NCBI GenBank assembly: GCA_031431235.1 | Contig: JANPDA010000128.1 | Span: 1-9,190, forward strand | Length of the DNA stretch: 9,190 nt | Reading direction: 5' to 3' | Source of the DNA: JANNSW01 sp031431235 | Lineage (GTDB): Bacteria > Pseudomonadota > Alphaproteobacteria > Rhizobiales > Hyphomicrobiaceae | In this document: one piece after another, positions 1-5,695 of the stretch | Position numbering within the stretch: the stretch's first letter is position 1 | Layout of the letters: each line of letters opens with the position of its first letter | Notes under the pieces: generated by a model | Told to the model about the DNA's origin: nothing | Databases searched by the model: none | Seen by the model: only the letters and a program-made list of their open reading frames with translations | Position numbers and translations under genes: made by a program

Positions 1-1
1 G

Positions 2-139
2 CTGGAGACGAAGGTGCATCGCGAGCCGCTAAGCGGCACCTACGGCTCGGTCGTGCCCTACACGCGGCGCAAGCGGTTGAAACCCCTGCTGGCGCCGGAG
101 TTGCAGGTATCGCTCGTGGAGTTGAAACTCGGCTGGTGA
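2..139 (+). CDS. 3' end of an unrecognised protein-coding gene (partial)
   Basis: The window opens inside a plus-strand reading frame that ends with TGA at 137-139, leaving the last 45 codons. This frame has G or C at nearly every third codon position, as in the genes downstream. The competing frame that runs to 165 does not, and the third frame stops early, so this is the coding frame. The visible C-terminus is basic in the middle (a YTRRKRLK stretch) and ends in VELKLGW. I do not recognise the family, and no domain can be assigned from so short a tail. No terminator-like hairpin is obvious between this stop and the OsmC gene. Confidence 0.5.
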   Translation: METKVHREPLSGTYGSVVPYTRRKRLKPLLAPELQVSLVELKLGW

Positions 140-161
140 ACCGCTGTTTCATTTGGCACAC

Positions 162-260
162 ATGAACCTCCCGGCCCTCATCCTGTTCGCCAGCGCGCCC
201 ATCGCCGTGCCAGGATGCCCTGGCCCGAGCGGCGCGGCCATCGCGATCACAGCGCACTGA
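162..260 (+). CDS. possible 32-residue hydrophobic peptide
   Basis: A short frame opens with ATG at 162 and stops with TGA at 258-260, 15 bases before the preferred OsmC start. It encodes a peptide that starts MNLPALILFASAPIAV and is hydrophobic for its first half, like a signal or leader segment. Third positions are mostly G or C, which hints at coding. Against it, there is no Shine-Dalgarno sequence before the ATG, the frame is very short, and in GC-rich DNA such bias can arise by chance. It could be a leader peptide, a gene remnant or noise. Confidence 0.15.
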   Translation: MNLPALILFASAPIAVPGCPGPSGAAIAITAH

Positions 261-263
261 AAG

Positions 264-270
264 AGGAGGA
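264..270 (+). promoter_or_regulatory. ribosome binding site of the OsmC gene
   Basis: AGGAGGA lies 5 bases before the ATG at 276 but only 2 bases before the in-frame GTG at 273. The spacing therefore selects ATG 276 as the start of the OsmC-family gene. Confidence 0.7.
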
Positions 271-275
271 AAGTG

Positions 276-740
276 ATGGCGAGCCATCCGGCGAAGATCG
301 TGTGGGAGCGGGGCGAGGGCGATTTCGCTCACGGCCGCTACTCGCGCGCGCACTCTTGGAGCTTCGATGGCGGCGCGGTGGTTGCGGCGTCCAGCTCGCC
401 CCACGTGGTGCCTTTGCCCTGGAGCGATCCCGCGGGCATCGACCCGGAGGAAGCGTTCGTTGCCAGTCTTTCGAGCTGCCACATGCTCTGGTTCCTCTCG
501 ATTGCGGCCAAGGCCGGCTTCACGGTCGAGCGCTACGAGGACGACGCCGACGGGATGCTGGCGAAGAATGTTGAAGGCCGCCTCGCCATGACCATTGTCA
601 CACTGCGCCCCTCTGTGGTTTTCTCGGGCTCCGTGTACCCCGATCGTGCCCGGATCGAGGCGCTGCATCACGCCGCGCACGAGGCCTGCTTCATCGCCAG
701 TTCCGTCAAGACCGAGGTGAGGTGCGAGCCCAGAGTATGA
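276..740 (+). CDS. OsmC family protein (peroxiredoxin-like)
   Basis: The product is a 154-residue protein of the OsmC/Ohr family. These are small cytoplasmic homodimers that reduce organic hydroperoxides or act on related substrates through a reactive cysteine pair. Family marks seen here are the segment PEEAFVASLSSCH at about residues 57-69, with the predicted peroxidatic Cys68, and a second cysteine, Cys138, in the segment EACFIAS near the C-terminus, where the resolving cysteine sits. The length is normal. The start at 276 is set by an AGGAGGA Shine-Dalgarno sequence. The sequence looks more like the general OsmC branch than classical Ohr, and the substrate cannot be inferred. The next gene, glnT, follows in the same direction after 67 bases with its own strong ribosome site. 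Co-transcription is possible, but no functional link is known to me. Confidence 0.9.
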   Translation: MASHPAKIVWERGEGDFAHGRYSRAHSWSFDGGAVVAASSSPHVVPLPWSDPAGIDPEEAFVASLSSCHMLWFLSIAAKAGFTVERYEDDADGMLAKNVEGRLAMTIVTLRPSVVFSGSVYPDRARIEALHHAAHEACFIASSVKTEVRCEPRV

Positions 741-807
741 CTTCCGCCGATCGCAGATATGCGCCAGCCCAAGAACAATTCGACAACCGTGAGGGAGGAA
801 ATCGAGA

Positions 808-2115
808 ATGACCAAGGATCTCGCCGCCTACGCCAAGGAGCGTGGCATCAAGTATTTCATGATCAACTTCACCGACCTGTTCGGTGTGCAGCGTGCCAAG
901 CTCGTACCGGCCCAGGCGATCGCCGGCATGCAGAAATCGGGCGCGGGCTTTGCCGGTTTTGCGACCTGGCTCGACATGACGCCGGCGCACCCGGACATGT
1001 TCGCCATGCCCGATGCAGACTCCGTAGTCCAGCTGCCCTGGAAGAAGGAGGTGGCCTGGGTTGCGAGCGACCTGATGATGGACAAGCAGCTCGTCGCCCA
1101 ATCGCCGCGCGTGCTGCTGAAGCGGCTGGTCGCGGATGCAGCCAAGAAGGGCTATCGCCTGAAGTCGGGCGTCGAGTGCGAGTTCCACTTGATCACGCCC
1201 GATGGCAAGGCGATCGCGGACGGGCGCGATACCCAGGAGAAACCCTGCTACGACCAGCAGGCGCTGACGCGGCGCTACGATATCATCGCCGAAATCTGCG
1301 ACTGCATGCTCGAGCTCGGCTGGGCCCCCTACCAGAACGACCATGAGGACGCGAACGGCCAGTTCGAGATGAACTGGGATTTCGCCGACGCCCTCATCAC
1401 CTCCGACCGGCACGCCTTCTTCAAATTCATGGCCAAGGCGATCGCCGAGAAGCATGGGCTGCGTGCGACCTTCATGCCAAAGCCCTTCTCGAACCTGACG
1501 GGCAATGGCTGCCACATGCACCTTTCGGTCTGGAGCATGGACGGGCGCACCAACCTGTTCGACGACCCCAAGGGCACACTGGGTCTGACGCCGATGGCCT
1601 ACAACTTCGTCGGCGGAGTCCTGGCGAACGGGGAAGCGCTCTGCGCCATCACCAATCCGACGGTCAACTCCTACAAGCGCATCAACGCTCCACGCACCGT
1701 GTCGGGCGCGACCTGGTCTCCCAACACCCTGACGTTCGGTGGCAACAACCGCACCAACATGGTGCGCATCCCCGATGGCGGGCGTTGCGAGATCCGTCTG
1801 GCCGACGGCGCGGTCAATCCCTATCTGCACCACGCGGTCTATCTGGCCGCCGGCATCGACGGCATCGAGCACAAGCGCGATCCCGGCCCGCGCCACGACA
1901 TCGACATGTATGCGGAAGGCCACAAGGCGCCGCAAGCCAAGCGTCTGCCTCTGAACATGCTCGACGCCATCCGCGCTTTCGACAAGAACGAATTCTTGAA
2001 GGGCCAGATGGGCGATGAGTTTGCCAAGGCCTATGTGAAATTGAAGACGGCCGAGTGGAACCAGTACGCCGCCCACCTGACCGAGTGGGAGCGCGCGAAC
2101 ACGCTCGATTGTTGA
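808..2115 (+). CDS. glnT: type III glutamate--ammonia ligase (GlnT; gamma-glutamylmethylamide synthetase-like)
   Basis: The product has 435 residues and belongs to the glutamine-synthetase superfamily, in the GlnT/GmaS branch. These enzymes join glutamate to ammonia (glutamine) or to methylamine (gamma-glutamylmethylamide) with ATP. Motifs run in order: N-terminal beta-grasp domain (about 1-110); GVECEFHL at 121-128 with metal-binding glutamates; NGQFEMNW around 183-190; NGCHMHLS at 233-240; NPTVNSYKR at 283-291; and GGRCEIRLADGAVNPYL around 324-340. From memory, the sequence closely resembles methylotroph GmaS over its whole length, including the HEDANGQFEMNWD and ATFMPKPFSNLTGNG blocks, so methylamine is a real candidate substrate. 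Tyr368 (in DMYAEG) lies roughly where E. coli GlnA has its adenylylated Tyr397, but whether it is modified is unknown. GAGGGAGGA at 791-799 sits 8 bases before the ATG. A terminator follows. The mgs or glx partner genes often found beside this gene are absent within the window. Confidence 0.92.
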   Translation: MTKDLAAYAKERGIKYFMINFTDLFGVQRAKLVPAQAIAGMQKSGAGFAGFATWLDMTPAHPDMFAMPDADSVVQLPWKKEVAWVASDLMMDKQLVAQSPRVLLKRLVADAAKKGYRLKSGVECEFHLITPDGKAIADGRDTQEKPCYDQQALTRRYDIIAEICDCMLELGWAPYQNDHEDANGQFEMNWDFADALITSDRHAFFKFMAKAIAEKHGLRATFMPKPFSNLTGNGCHMHLSVWSMDGRTNLFDDPKGTLGLTPMAYNFVGGVLANGEALCAITNPTVNSYKRINAPRTVSGATWSPNTLTFGGNNRTNMVRIPDGGRCEIRLADGAVNPYLHHAVYLAAGIDGIEHKRDPGPRHDIDMYAEGHKAPQAKRLPLNMLDAIRAFDKNEFLKGQMGDEFAKAYVKLKTAEWNQYAAHLTEWERANTLDC

Positions 2116-2136
2116 GGCGGGCATGAGAGGTGCGGG

Positions 2137-2166
2137 AAGAGGGGCGACACCTCAGTCGCCCCTTTT
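2137..2166 (+). terminator. intrinsic terminator after glnT
   Basis: GGGGCGAC at 2141-2148 pairs perfectly with GTCGCCCC at 2155-2162 around a 6-base loop (ACCTCA). The stem is followed immediately by TTTT at 2163-2166, and the AAGA before it can extend the pairing into the T run. It begins about 20 bases after the glnT stop, so it should end the glnT transcript and isolate it from vapBC. Confidence 0.85.
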
Positions 2167-2243
2167 CCCCTATCGACATTCCCGATCCGATGCGAACGCC
2201 CCTGGTTTTTGCGCCAGTTGCCCAATCTGGCTTTGCGACGGTG

Positions 2244-2272
2244 TTGCGGTATGATACCGGCACATGTATCAT
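2244..2272 (+). promoter_or_regulatory. probable vapBC promoter
   Basis: TTGCGG at 2244-2249 and TATCAT at 2267-2272 are separated by 17 bases. The -10 matches the TATAAT consensus at five of six positions, while the -35 is weak. Transcription would begin near 2279, which leaves a leader of roughly 33 bases before the preferred antitoxin start at 2312. The -10 lies inside the right arm of the inverted-repeat operator, which fits repression by the antitoxin. Confidence 0.5.
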
Positions 2273-2274
2273 AC
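2249..2274 (+). promoter_or_regulatory. vapBC operator: perfect inverted repeat
   Basis: GTATGATAC (2249-2257) and GTATCATAC (2266-2274) are exact reverse complements separated by 8 bases (CGGCACAT). Each 9-base arm is itself a palindrome apart from its central base, so the site holds four GTAT/ATAC half-sites with the two arms centred 17 bases apart. It overlaps the predicted -10 and lies just upstream of a toxin-antitoxin pair whose antitoxin has a DNA-binding ribbon-helix-helix fold. This is the expected layout of an autoregulatory operator bound by two antitoxin dimers. The role is inferred from position and symmetry. Confidence 0.75.
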
Positions 2275-2311
2275 ACATATGCAGGATCGGCCCACACCTC
2301 GAACACCTCGA

Positions 2312-2593
2312 ATGGTTCGCAAGCAAGTGCTCCTCTCCAGCGAGCAGAACGGGCGGCTTGGTGCATTTGCGACGGCAAGCTCGAGATCCGAAGGTGAGCT
2401 CGTGCGCGAAGCTCTCGACGACTGGTTCGCCAAGCAAAAGATCGAGCAAGATGATTGGAAGGTTCAGCTGCGTCAGCTTCGGGGCATGTGGAAGGAGCGT
2501 ACCGACCTCGACCAGCATTTCGAGGAACGCCGTGAGCGCAGACGCCACAGACGCGAGCGCATGATGCGCGCAATGCCATCCGGCGAAGGTTGA
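2312..2593 (+). CDS. vapB: ribbon-helix-helix antitoxin of a type II toxin-antitoxin pair (VapB-type)
   Basis: The preferred product has 93 residues. Residues 1-40 (MVRKQVLLSSEQ followed by a helix pair ending in SEGELVREALDDWF) look like a CopG/Arc-type ribbon-helix-helix DNA-binding domain. The remaining half is charged, with a very basic segment ERRERRRHRRER at about 72-83, and should wrap the toxin. Earlier in-frame ATGs exist at 2264 and 2279. I reject 2264 because it lies inside the operator, upstream of the predicted transcription start. Position 2279 would give a nearly leaderless message. The 2312 start gives the family-typical N-terminus MVRKQ, although no clear Shine-Dalgarno precedes it. 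The stop overlaps the toxin start by one base (TGATG). The role is to neutralise the PIN toxin and, with it, repress its own promoter. Confidence 0.8.
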   Translation: MVRKQVLLSSEQNGRLGAFATASSRSEGELVREALDDWFAKQKIEQDDWKVQLRQLRGMWKERTDLDQHFEERRERRRHRRERMMRAMPSGEG

Positions 2594-2964
2594 TGACGCA
2601 ACTGCTCGACACCAATATTCTGATCGACTACCTGCGCGACAAAATCGAGGCGGTAGAATTCGTCGAAGCATTGCGGAGCAAACCAGCTACATCGGTCTGT
2701 ACCGTCATCGAGTTGATGTCAGGTGCCAAGAGCCGCAGCGAAGAAGTCCGGATCGAGAAGTTGAGCCGCGTCGTCAGGCTGCTCCCCGTAGTCGAGGAGA
2801 TCGCCTGGAGCGCCGGCCGGCACCTCAAGCACTACCAGCGCTCCCATGGTCTCGACGATATCGACGCGATCATCGCTGCAACCGCGGAGCACCATCAGCT
2901 TGAGCTGGCAACGCAAAACGTCAAGCATTTTCCGATGTTCGGACGGCTGAAGCGTCCCTATTGA
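2593..2964 (+). CDS. vapC: PIN-domain toxin ribonuclease (VapC family)
   Basis: The product is a 123-residue, single PIN-domain protein, which is the full usual size. VapC toxins are Mg2+-dependent endoribonucleases that cut tRNA or rRNA and arrest growth until bound by their antitoxin. The expected acidic site is present: Asp6 in LLDTNILIDY, Glu40 in TVIELMSGA, and Asp88/Asp89/Asp91 in GLDDIDAIIAATA, with Asn109 in the late TQNVKHF motif. No inactivating change is seen, so the toxin looks intact. The ATG at 2593 overlaps the antitoxin stop by one base, implying translational coupling. A TTG at 2590 is possible but less likely. The target RNA cannot be inferred. Base composition is less GC-rich than in glnT and aspS, consistent with acquisition. 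Confidence 0.9.
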   Translation: MTQLLDTNILIDYLRDKIEAVEFVEALRSKPATSVCTVIELMSGAKSRSEEVRIEKLSRVVRLLPVVEEIAWSAGRHLKHYQRSHGLDDIDAIIAATAEHHQLELATQNVKHFPMFGRLKRPY

Positions 2965-3086
2965 GCTTGTGACACGCGATGCCGCCTCGCTGGAAATGCC
3001 ATCGGCCATCGCCTTGACATCACCCGCCCCCCATGCGCTCCTCGCGCCCGAATTGCGGCTTGGGGCACGGGATCGACGAGGACGCC

Positions 3087-4997
3087 ATGGCGGACAAGGG
3101 GAAGAAGGGGCACGGCAGGACGCCCGCAACGCCGACGACGGCGGGCGTGCCCACGCCGCCGCGGGGCCAGTCGGGCCGCTATCGCACCCACACCTGCGGG
3201 CAGCTGAAGCTCACCGACGTCGGCCAGACGGTGCGCATCGCCGGCTGGGTGCATCGGGTGCGCGACCACGGCGGGCTCTTGTTCATCGACCTGCGCGACC
3301 ATTACGGCCTCACCCAGATCATCGCCGACCCCGACAGCCACTGCTTCGAGCAGTCCGAGCGAGTGCGGGCCGAATGGGTGATCTCGGTCGTCGGCGCCGT
3401 CAAGAAGCGAACGCCAGATACCATCAATCCGAACCTGCCGACCGGCGCGATCGAGATCTTCGCGGCCGAGCTCGAGGTGCTCTCGGAGGCCAAGGACCTG
3501 CCGCTGCCGGTGTTCGGCGAGCCCGAGTATCCCGAGGATATCCGCCTCAAATACCGCTTCCTCGATCTGCGGCGCGAGACCCTGCACAAGAACATCATGA
3601 AGCGGCTCGACGTCATCAAGTCGATCCGCCGGCGCATGAGTGAAGGGGGCTTCTTCGAGTTCGCGACCCCGATCCTGACCGCGTCCTCGCCCGAGGGCGC
3701 GCGCGACTTCCTGGTGCCCTCCCGCATCCATCCCGGCTCCTTCTACGCGCTGCCGCAGGCGCCCCAGCAGTACAAGCAGCTGCTGATGATCTCGGGCTTC
3801 GACCGCTATTTCCAGATCGCTCCGTGCTTTCGCGACGAGGACCCGCGCGCCGACCGGCTGCCCGGAGAATTCTACCAGCTCGACGTCGAGATGAGCTTCG
3901 TCACCCAGGACGACGTGCTCGCGACCATGGAGCCGGTCATCCGCGGTGTGTTCGAGGAATTTTCGGGCGGCCGGCCGGTGACGAAGGAGTTCCCGCGCAT
4001 CCCCTACGACACGGCGATCGCGAAGTACGGCTCCGACAAGCCCGATCTGCGCAACCCGATCGAGATGCAGGATGTGACCGAGCACTTCCGCGGCTCTGGT
4101 TTCCGCGTCTTCGCCGGCATGCTCGAGAAGGACCCCAAGGTCCGCGTCTGGGCGATCCCGGCGCCGGGCGGGGGCAATCGCGGCTTCTGCGACCGGATGA
4201 ATGCCTGGGCACAAGGCGAGGGCCAGCCCGGCATGGCCTATGTATTCTGGCGGGGCCCTGCCGAAGGCGGGCAACAGAAAGACAACGAGGAGAGCGGTGC
4301 CGGTCCGGTCGCCAAGAACATCGGTCCCGAGCGCACGGCGGCCATTCGCGAGCAGCTTGGCCTCAAGGTTGGCGACGCGGTGCTGTTCGCGGCCGGCGAT
4401 CCGTCGCGCTTCTACAAGTTCGCAGGCCTTGCCCGCGACCGGATCGGAGCCGAGCTGAAGCTCATCAACGAGAACCGTTTCGAGCTCGCCTGGATCGTCG
4501 ATTTCCCCTTCTACGAATGGAACGACGAGGAGAAGAAGATCGACTTCTCGCACAATCCGTTCTCGATGCCACAAGGCGGCATGCAGGCATTGGAAGCGGC
4601 CAAGGGCCCGGACGACTACGCCCGGATCAAGGCCTTCCAGTACGATATCGTCTGCAACGGCTTCGAGATCGCGAGCGGGGGCATCCGCAACCACGTGCCC
4701 GAGACGATGGTGAAGGCGTTCGGCATCGCCGGGCTGGGACCCGAGGTGGTGGAGGAGAAGTTCGGCGGCATGTACCGGGCCTTCCAGTATGGCGCCCCGC
4801 CCCATGGCGGCATGGCGGCTGGCATCGACCGCATGGTCATGCTGATCGTGGGCGCCAAGAACCTGCGTGACATCTCGCTCTTCCCCATGAACCAGCAGGC
4901 CGAGGACCTGCTGATGGGCGCACCGGCCGAGGCGACCGGCAAGCAGCTGCGCGAGTTGCATCTGCGGCCTGCGGTGGCTGCCGAGAAGAAGGCATAG
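3087..4997 (+). CDS. aspS: aspartate--tRNA ligase, probably non-discriminating (Asp/Asn)
   Basis: The product is a class II aspartyl-tRNA synthetase of the bacterial type with a GAD insertion domain. It charges tRNA(Asp) with aspartate using ATP. With the start at 3087 it has 636 residues, against about 590 in E. coli. Order of parts: a Lys/Thr/Pro-rich extension (1-31); the anticodon-binding OB fold from YRTHTCG at 32; class II motif 2 FRDEDPRADR at 248-257; the GAD insert in the middle; and motif 3 GGMAAGIDR at 574-582. His61 in the RDHGG segment matches the residue associated with relaxed tRNA recognition in non-discriminating bacterial enzymes, so tRNA(Asn) may also be aspartylated. An ATG at 3033 would add 18 residues but lacks a ribosome site. 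At 3087 only a close GAGGA (3078-3082) is seen, so the start is uncertain. Confidence 0.95.
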   Translation: MADKGKKGHGRTPATPTTAGVPTPPRGQSGRYRTHTCGQLKLTDVGQTVRIAGWVHRVRDHGGLLFIDLRDHYGLTQIIADPDSHCFEQSERVRAEWVISVVGAVKKRTPDTINPNLPTGAIEIFAAELEVLSEAKDLPLPVFGEPEYPEDIRLKYRFLDLRRETLHKNIMKRLDVIKSIRRRMSEGGFFEFATPILTASSPEGARDFLVPSRIHPGSFYALPQAPQQYKQLLMISGFDRYFQIAPCFRDEDPRADRLPGEFYQLDVEMSFVTQDDVLATMEPVIRGVFEEFSGGRPVTKEFPRIPYDTAIAKYGSDKPDLRNPIEMQDVTEHFRGSGFRVFAGMLEKDPKVRVWAIPAPGGGNRGFCDRMNAWAQGEGQPGMAYVFWRGPAEGGQQKDNEESGAGPVAKNIGPERTAAIREQLGLKVGDAVLFAAGDPSRFYKFAGLARDRIGAELKLINENRFELAWIVDFPFYEWNDEEKKIDFSHNPFSMPQGGMQALEAAKGPDDYARIKAFQYDIVCNGFEIASGGIRNHVPETMVKAFGIAGLGPEVVEEKFGGMYRAFQYGAPPHGGMAAGIDRMVMLIVGAKNLRDISLFPMNQQAEDLLMGAPAEATGKQLRELHLRPAVAAEKKA

Positions 4998-5055
4998 CCG
5001 ACTGGCCTCGGATCGTGCCGTCATCGTCGCTGCGCTCGCGATCTGCTGCGGCTTG

Positions 5056-5667
5056 ATGGGAGCCGGTCAGGCGTCACTGCGCTTTGGGCTGGGGATCGAC
5101 TACGCCAGCGCGGGCTTTGCTTCGGCGATCGTGCCGGTACTGGTCGCAATGCTGGTGCTGCTGGCAGGACTCGCCGGCATGACGGGGCTGCCACTCGCCC
5201 GGTCGGGCCTTGGCCCACCGTCCGCCCGGGCCCTCGGCCTCGCGCTGGTCGTCGCCGTGCTCACGATCGGCCTGGCCGCCCTCCCGATCCTTGGGTTCGC
5301 GGGGCCGGTACCGCCGGGGGTGATGCGACAGGTCTTCGGCCTCATCGCGGTGATGGGCCTGGTCGCCCTCGCCGAGGAGATCGCCTTTCGCGGGCTCATC
5401 CTGTTCGCTCTCGATCGCATGGCGGGACCGATCGTCGCCATCGCCGGCAGCGCGCTGCTGTTCGCCGCCTATCACACCGTCAATCTGATCGGCGGCCGCG
5501 GTCTCGATGCCGTGGCCGGGCAGATGCTCGGCTCGTCGCTGCTCGGAGTGGCGCTGGGTGGCCTCGCATGGCGGACCGGGTCGATCACGCTGCCCGTCGC
5601 ATTGCATTGGCACGTGAACGTACTGCTTGGCCTGTCTGGCCTGCTGTCGTCGGCCTTCCGGCTCTGA
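5056..5667 (+). CDS. CPBP family intramembrane glutamic endopeptidase (CAAX protease-like)
   Basis: This hydrophobic membrane protein belongs to the CPBP/Abi (Rce1-like) family of intramembrane proteases. All three family motifs are present: EEIAFRG at 107-113 (catalytic glutamates and arginine), FAAYH at 136-140, and HWHVN at 184-188 (numbered from ATG 5056, 203 residues). Several membrane helices are visible, for example around 22-42 and 59-81. Family members process prenylated or secreted peptides, or take part in bacteriocin self-immunity, but no substrate can be named here. The start is uncertain. Neither ATG 5056 nor the adjoining TTG 5053 has a ribosome site, and the frame stays open upstream with a hydrophobic segment that would form another helix (see findings). 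The gene follows aspS in the same direction and may share its transcript. It converges on the lipoprotein gene with only 24 bases between the stops. Confidence 0.88.
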   Translation: MGAGQASLRFGLGIDYASAGFASAIVPVLVAMLVLLAGLAGMTGLPLARSGLGPPSARALGLALVVAVLTIGLAALPILGFAGPVPPGVMRQVFGLIAVMGLVALAEEIAFRGLILFALDRMAGPIVAIAGSALLFAAYHTVNLIGGRGLDAVAGQMLGSSLLGVALGGLAWRTGSITLPVALHWHVNVLLGLSGLLSSAFRL

Positions 5668-5695
5668 GAAGCGGCCATCGCCGCCTGCGTCTCAG
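5664..5695. terminator. hairpin spanning the two convergent stop codons
   Basis: CTGAGA (5664-5669) pairs with TCTCAG (5690-5695), and inside it GCGGC (5671-5675) pairs with GCCGC (5680-5684) around a CATC loop. Unpaired bases (A on one side, CTGCG on the other) interrupt the stem. The outer arms contain the stop codons of both the CPBP gene (plus) and the lipoprotein gene (minus). It could act as a shared two-way terminator, but neither side has a T run of the usual length, so this is tentative. Confidence 0.35.

Noticed and set aside
154..168. TGGCAC resembling a sigma-54 -24 element upstream of the OsmC gene
   Set aside because: The required -12 GC element at the fixed distance is absent (the sequence there is AACC).
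706..2124. Long minus-strand open frame (about 470 codons) opposite glnT
   Set aside because: It is a shadow of the GC-rich coding strand. The translation has no recognisable domain, and the plus strand encodes an unmistakable glutamine-synthetase family protein.
3014..3019. Consensus -35 box TTGACA upstream of aspS
   Set aside because: No acceptable -10 element is found 16-18 bases downstream, so it is not called as a promoter. It may be chance.
3824..4870. Plus-strand frame of about 350 codons inside aspS in another register
   Set aside because: Out-of-frame shadow of aspS with Arg-rich low-complexity translation and no family resemblance.
2958..5024. Long minus-strand open frame (about 690 codons) opposite aspS
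   Set aside because: Antisense shadow. It is rich in Arg, His, Ala and Asp as expected from reversed GC-rich codons, while aspS has all class II synthetase motifs.
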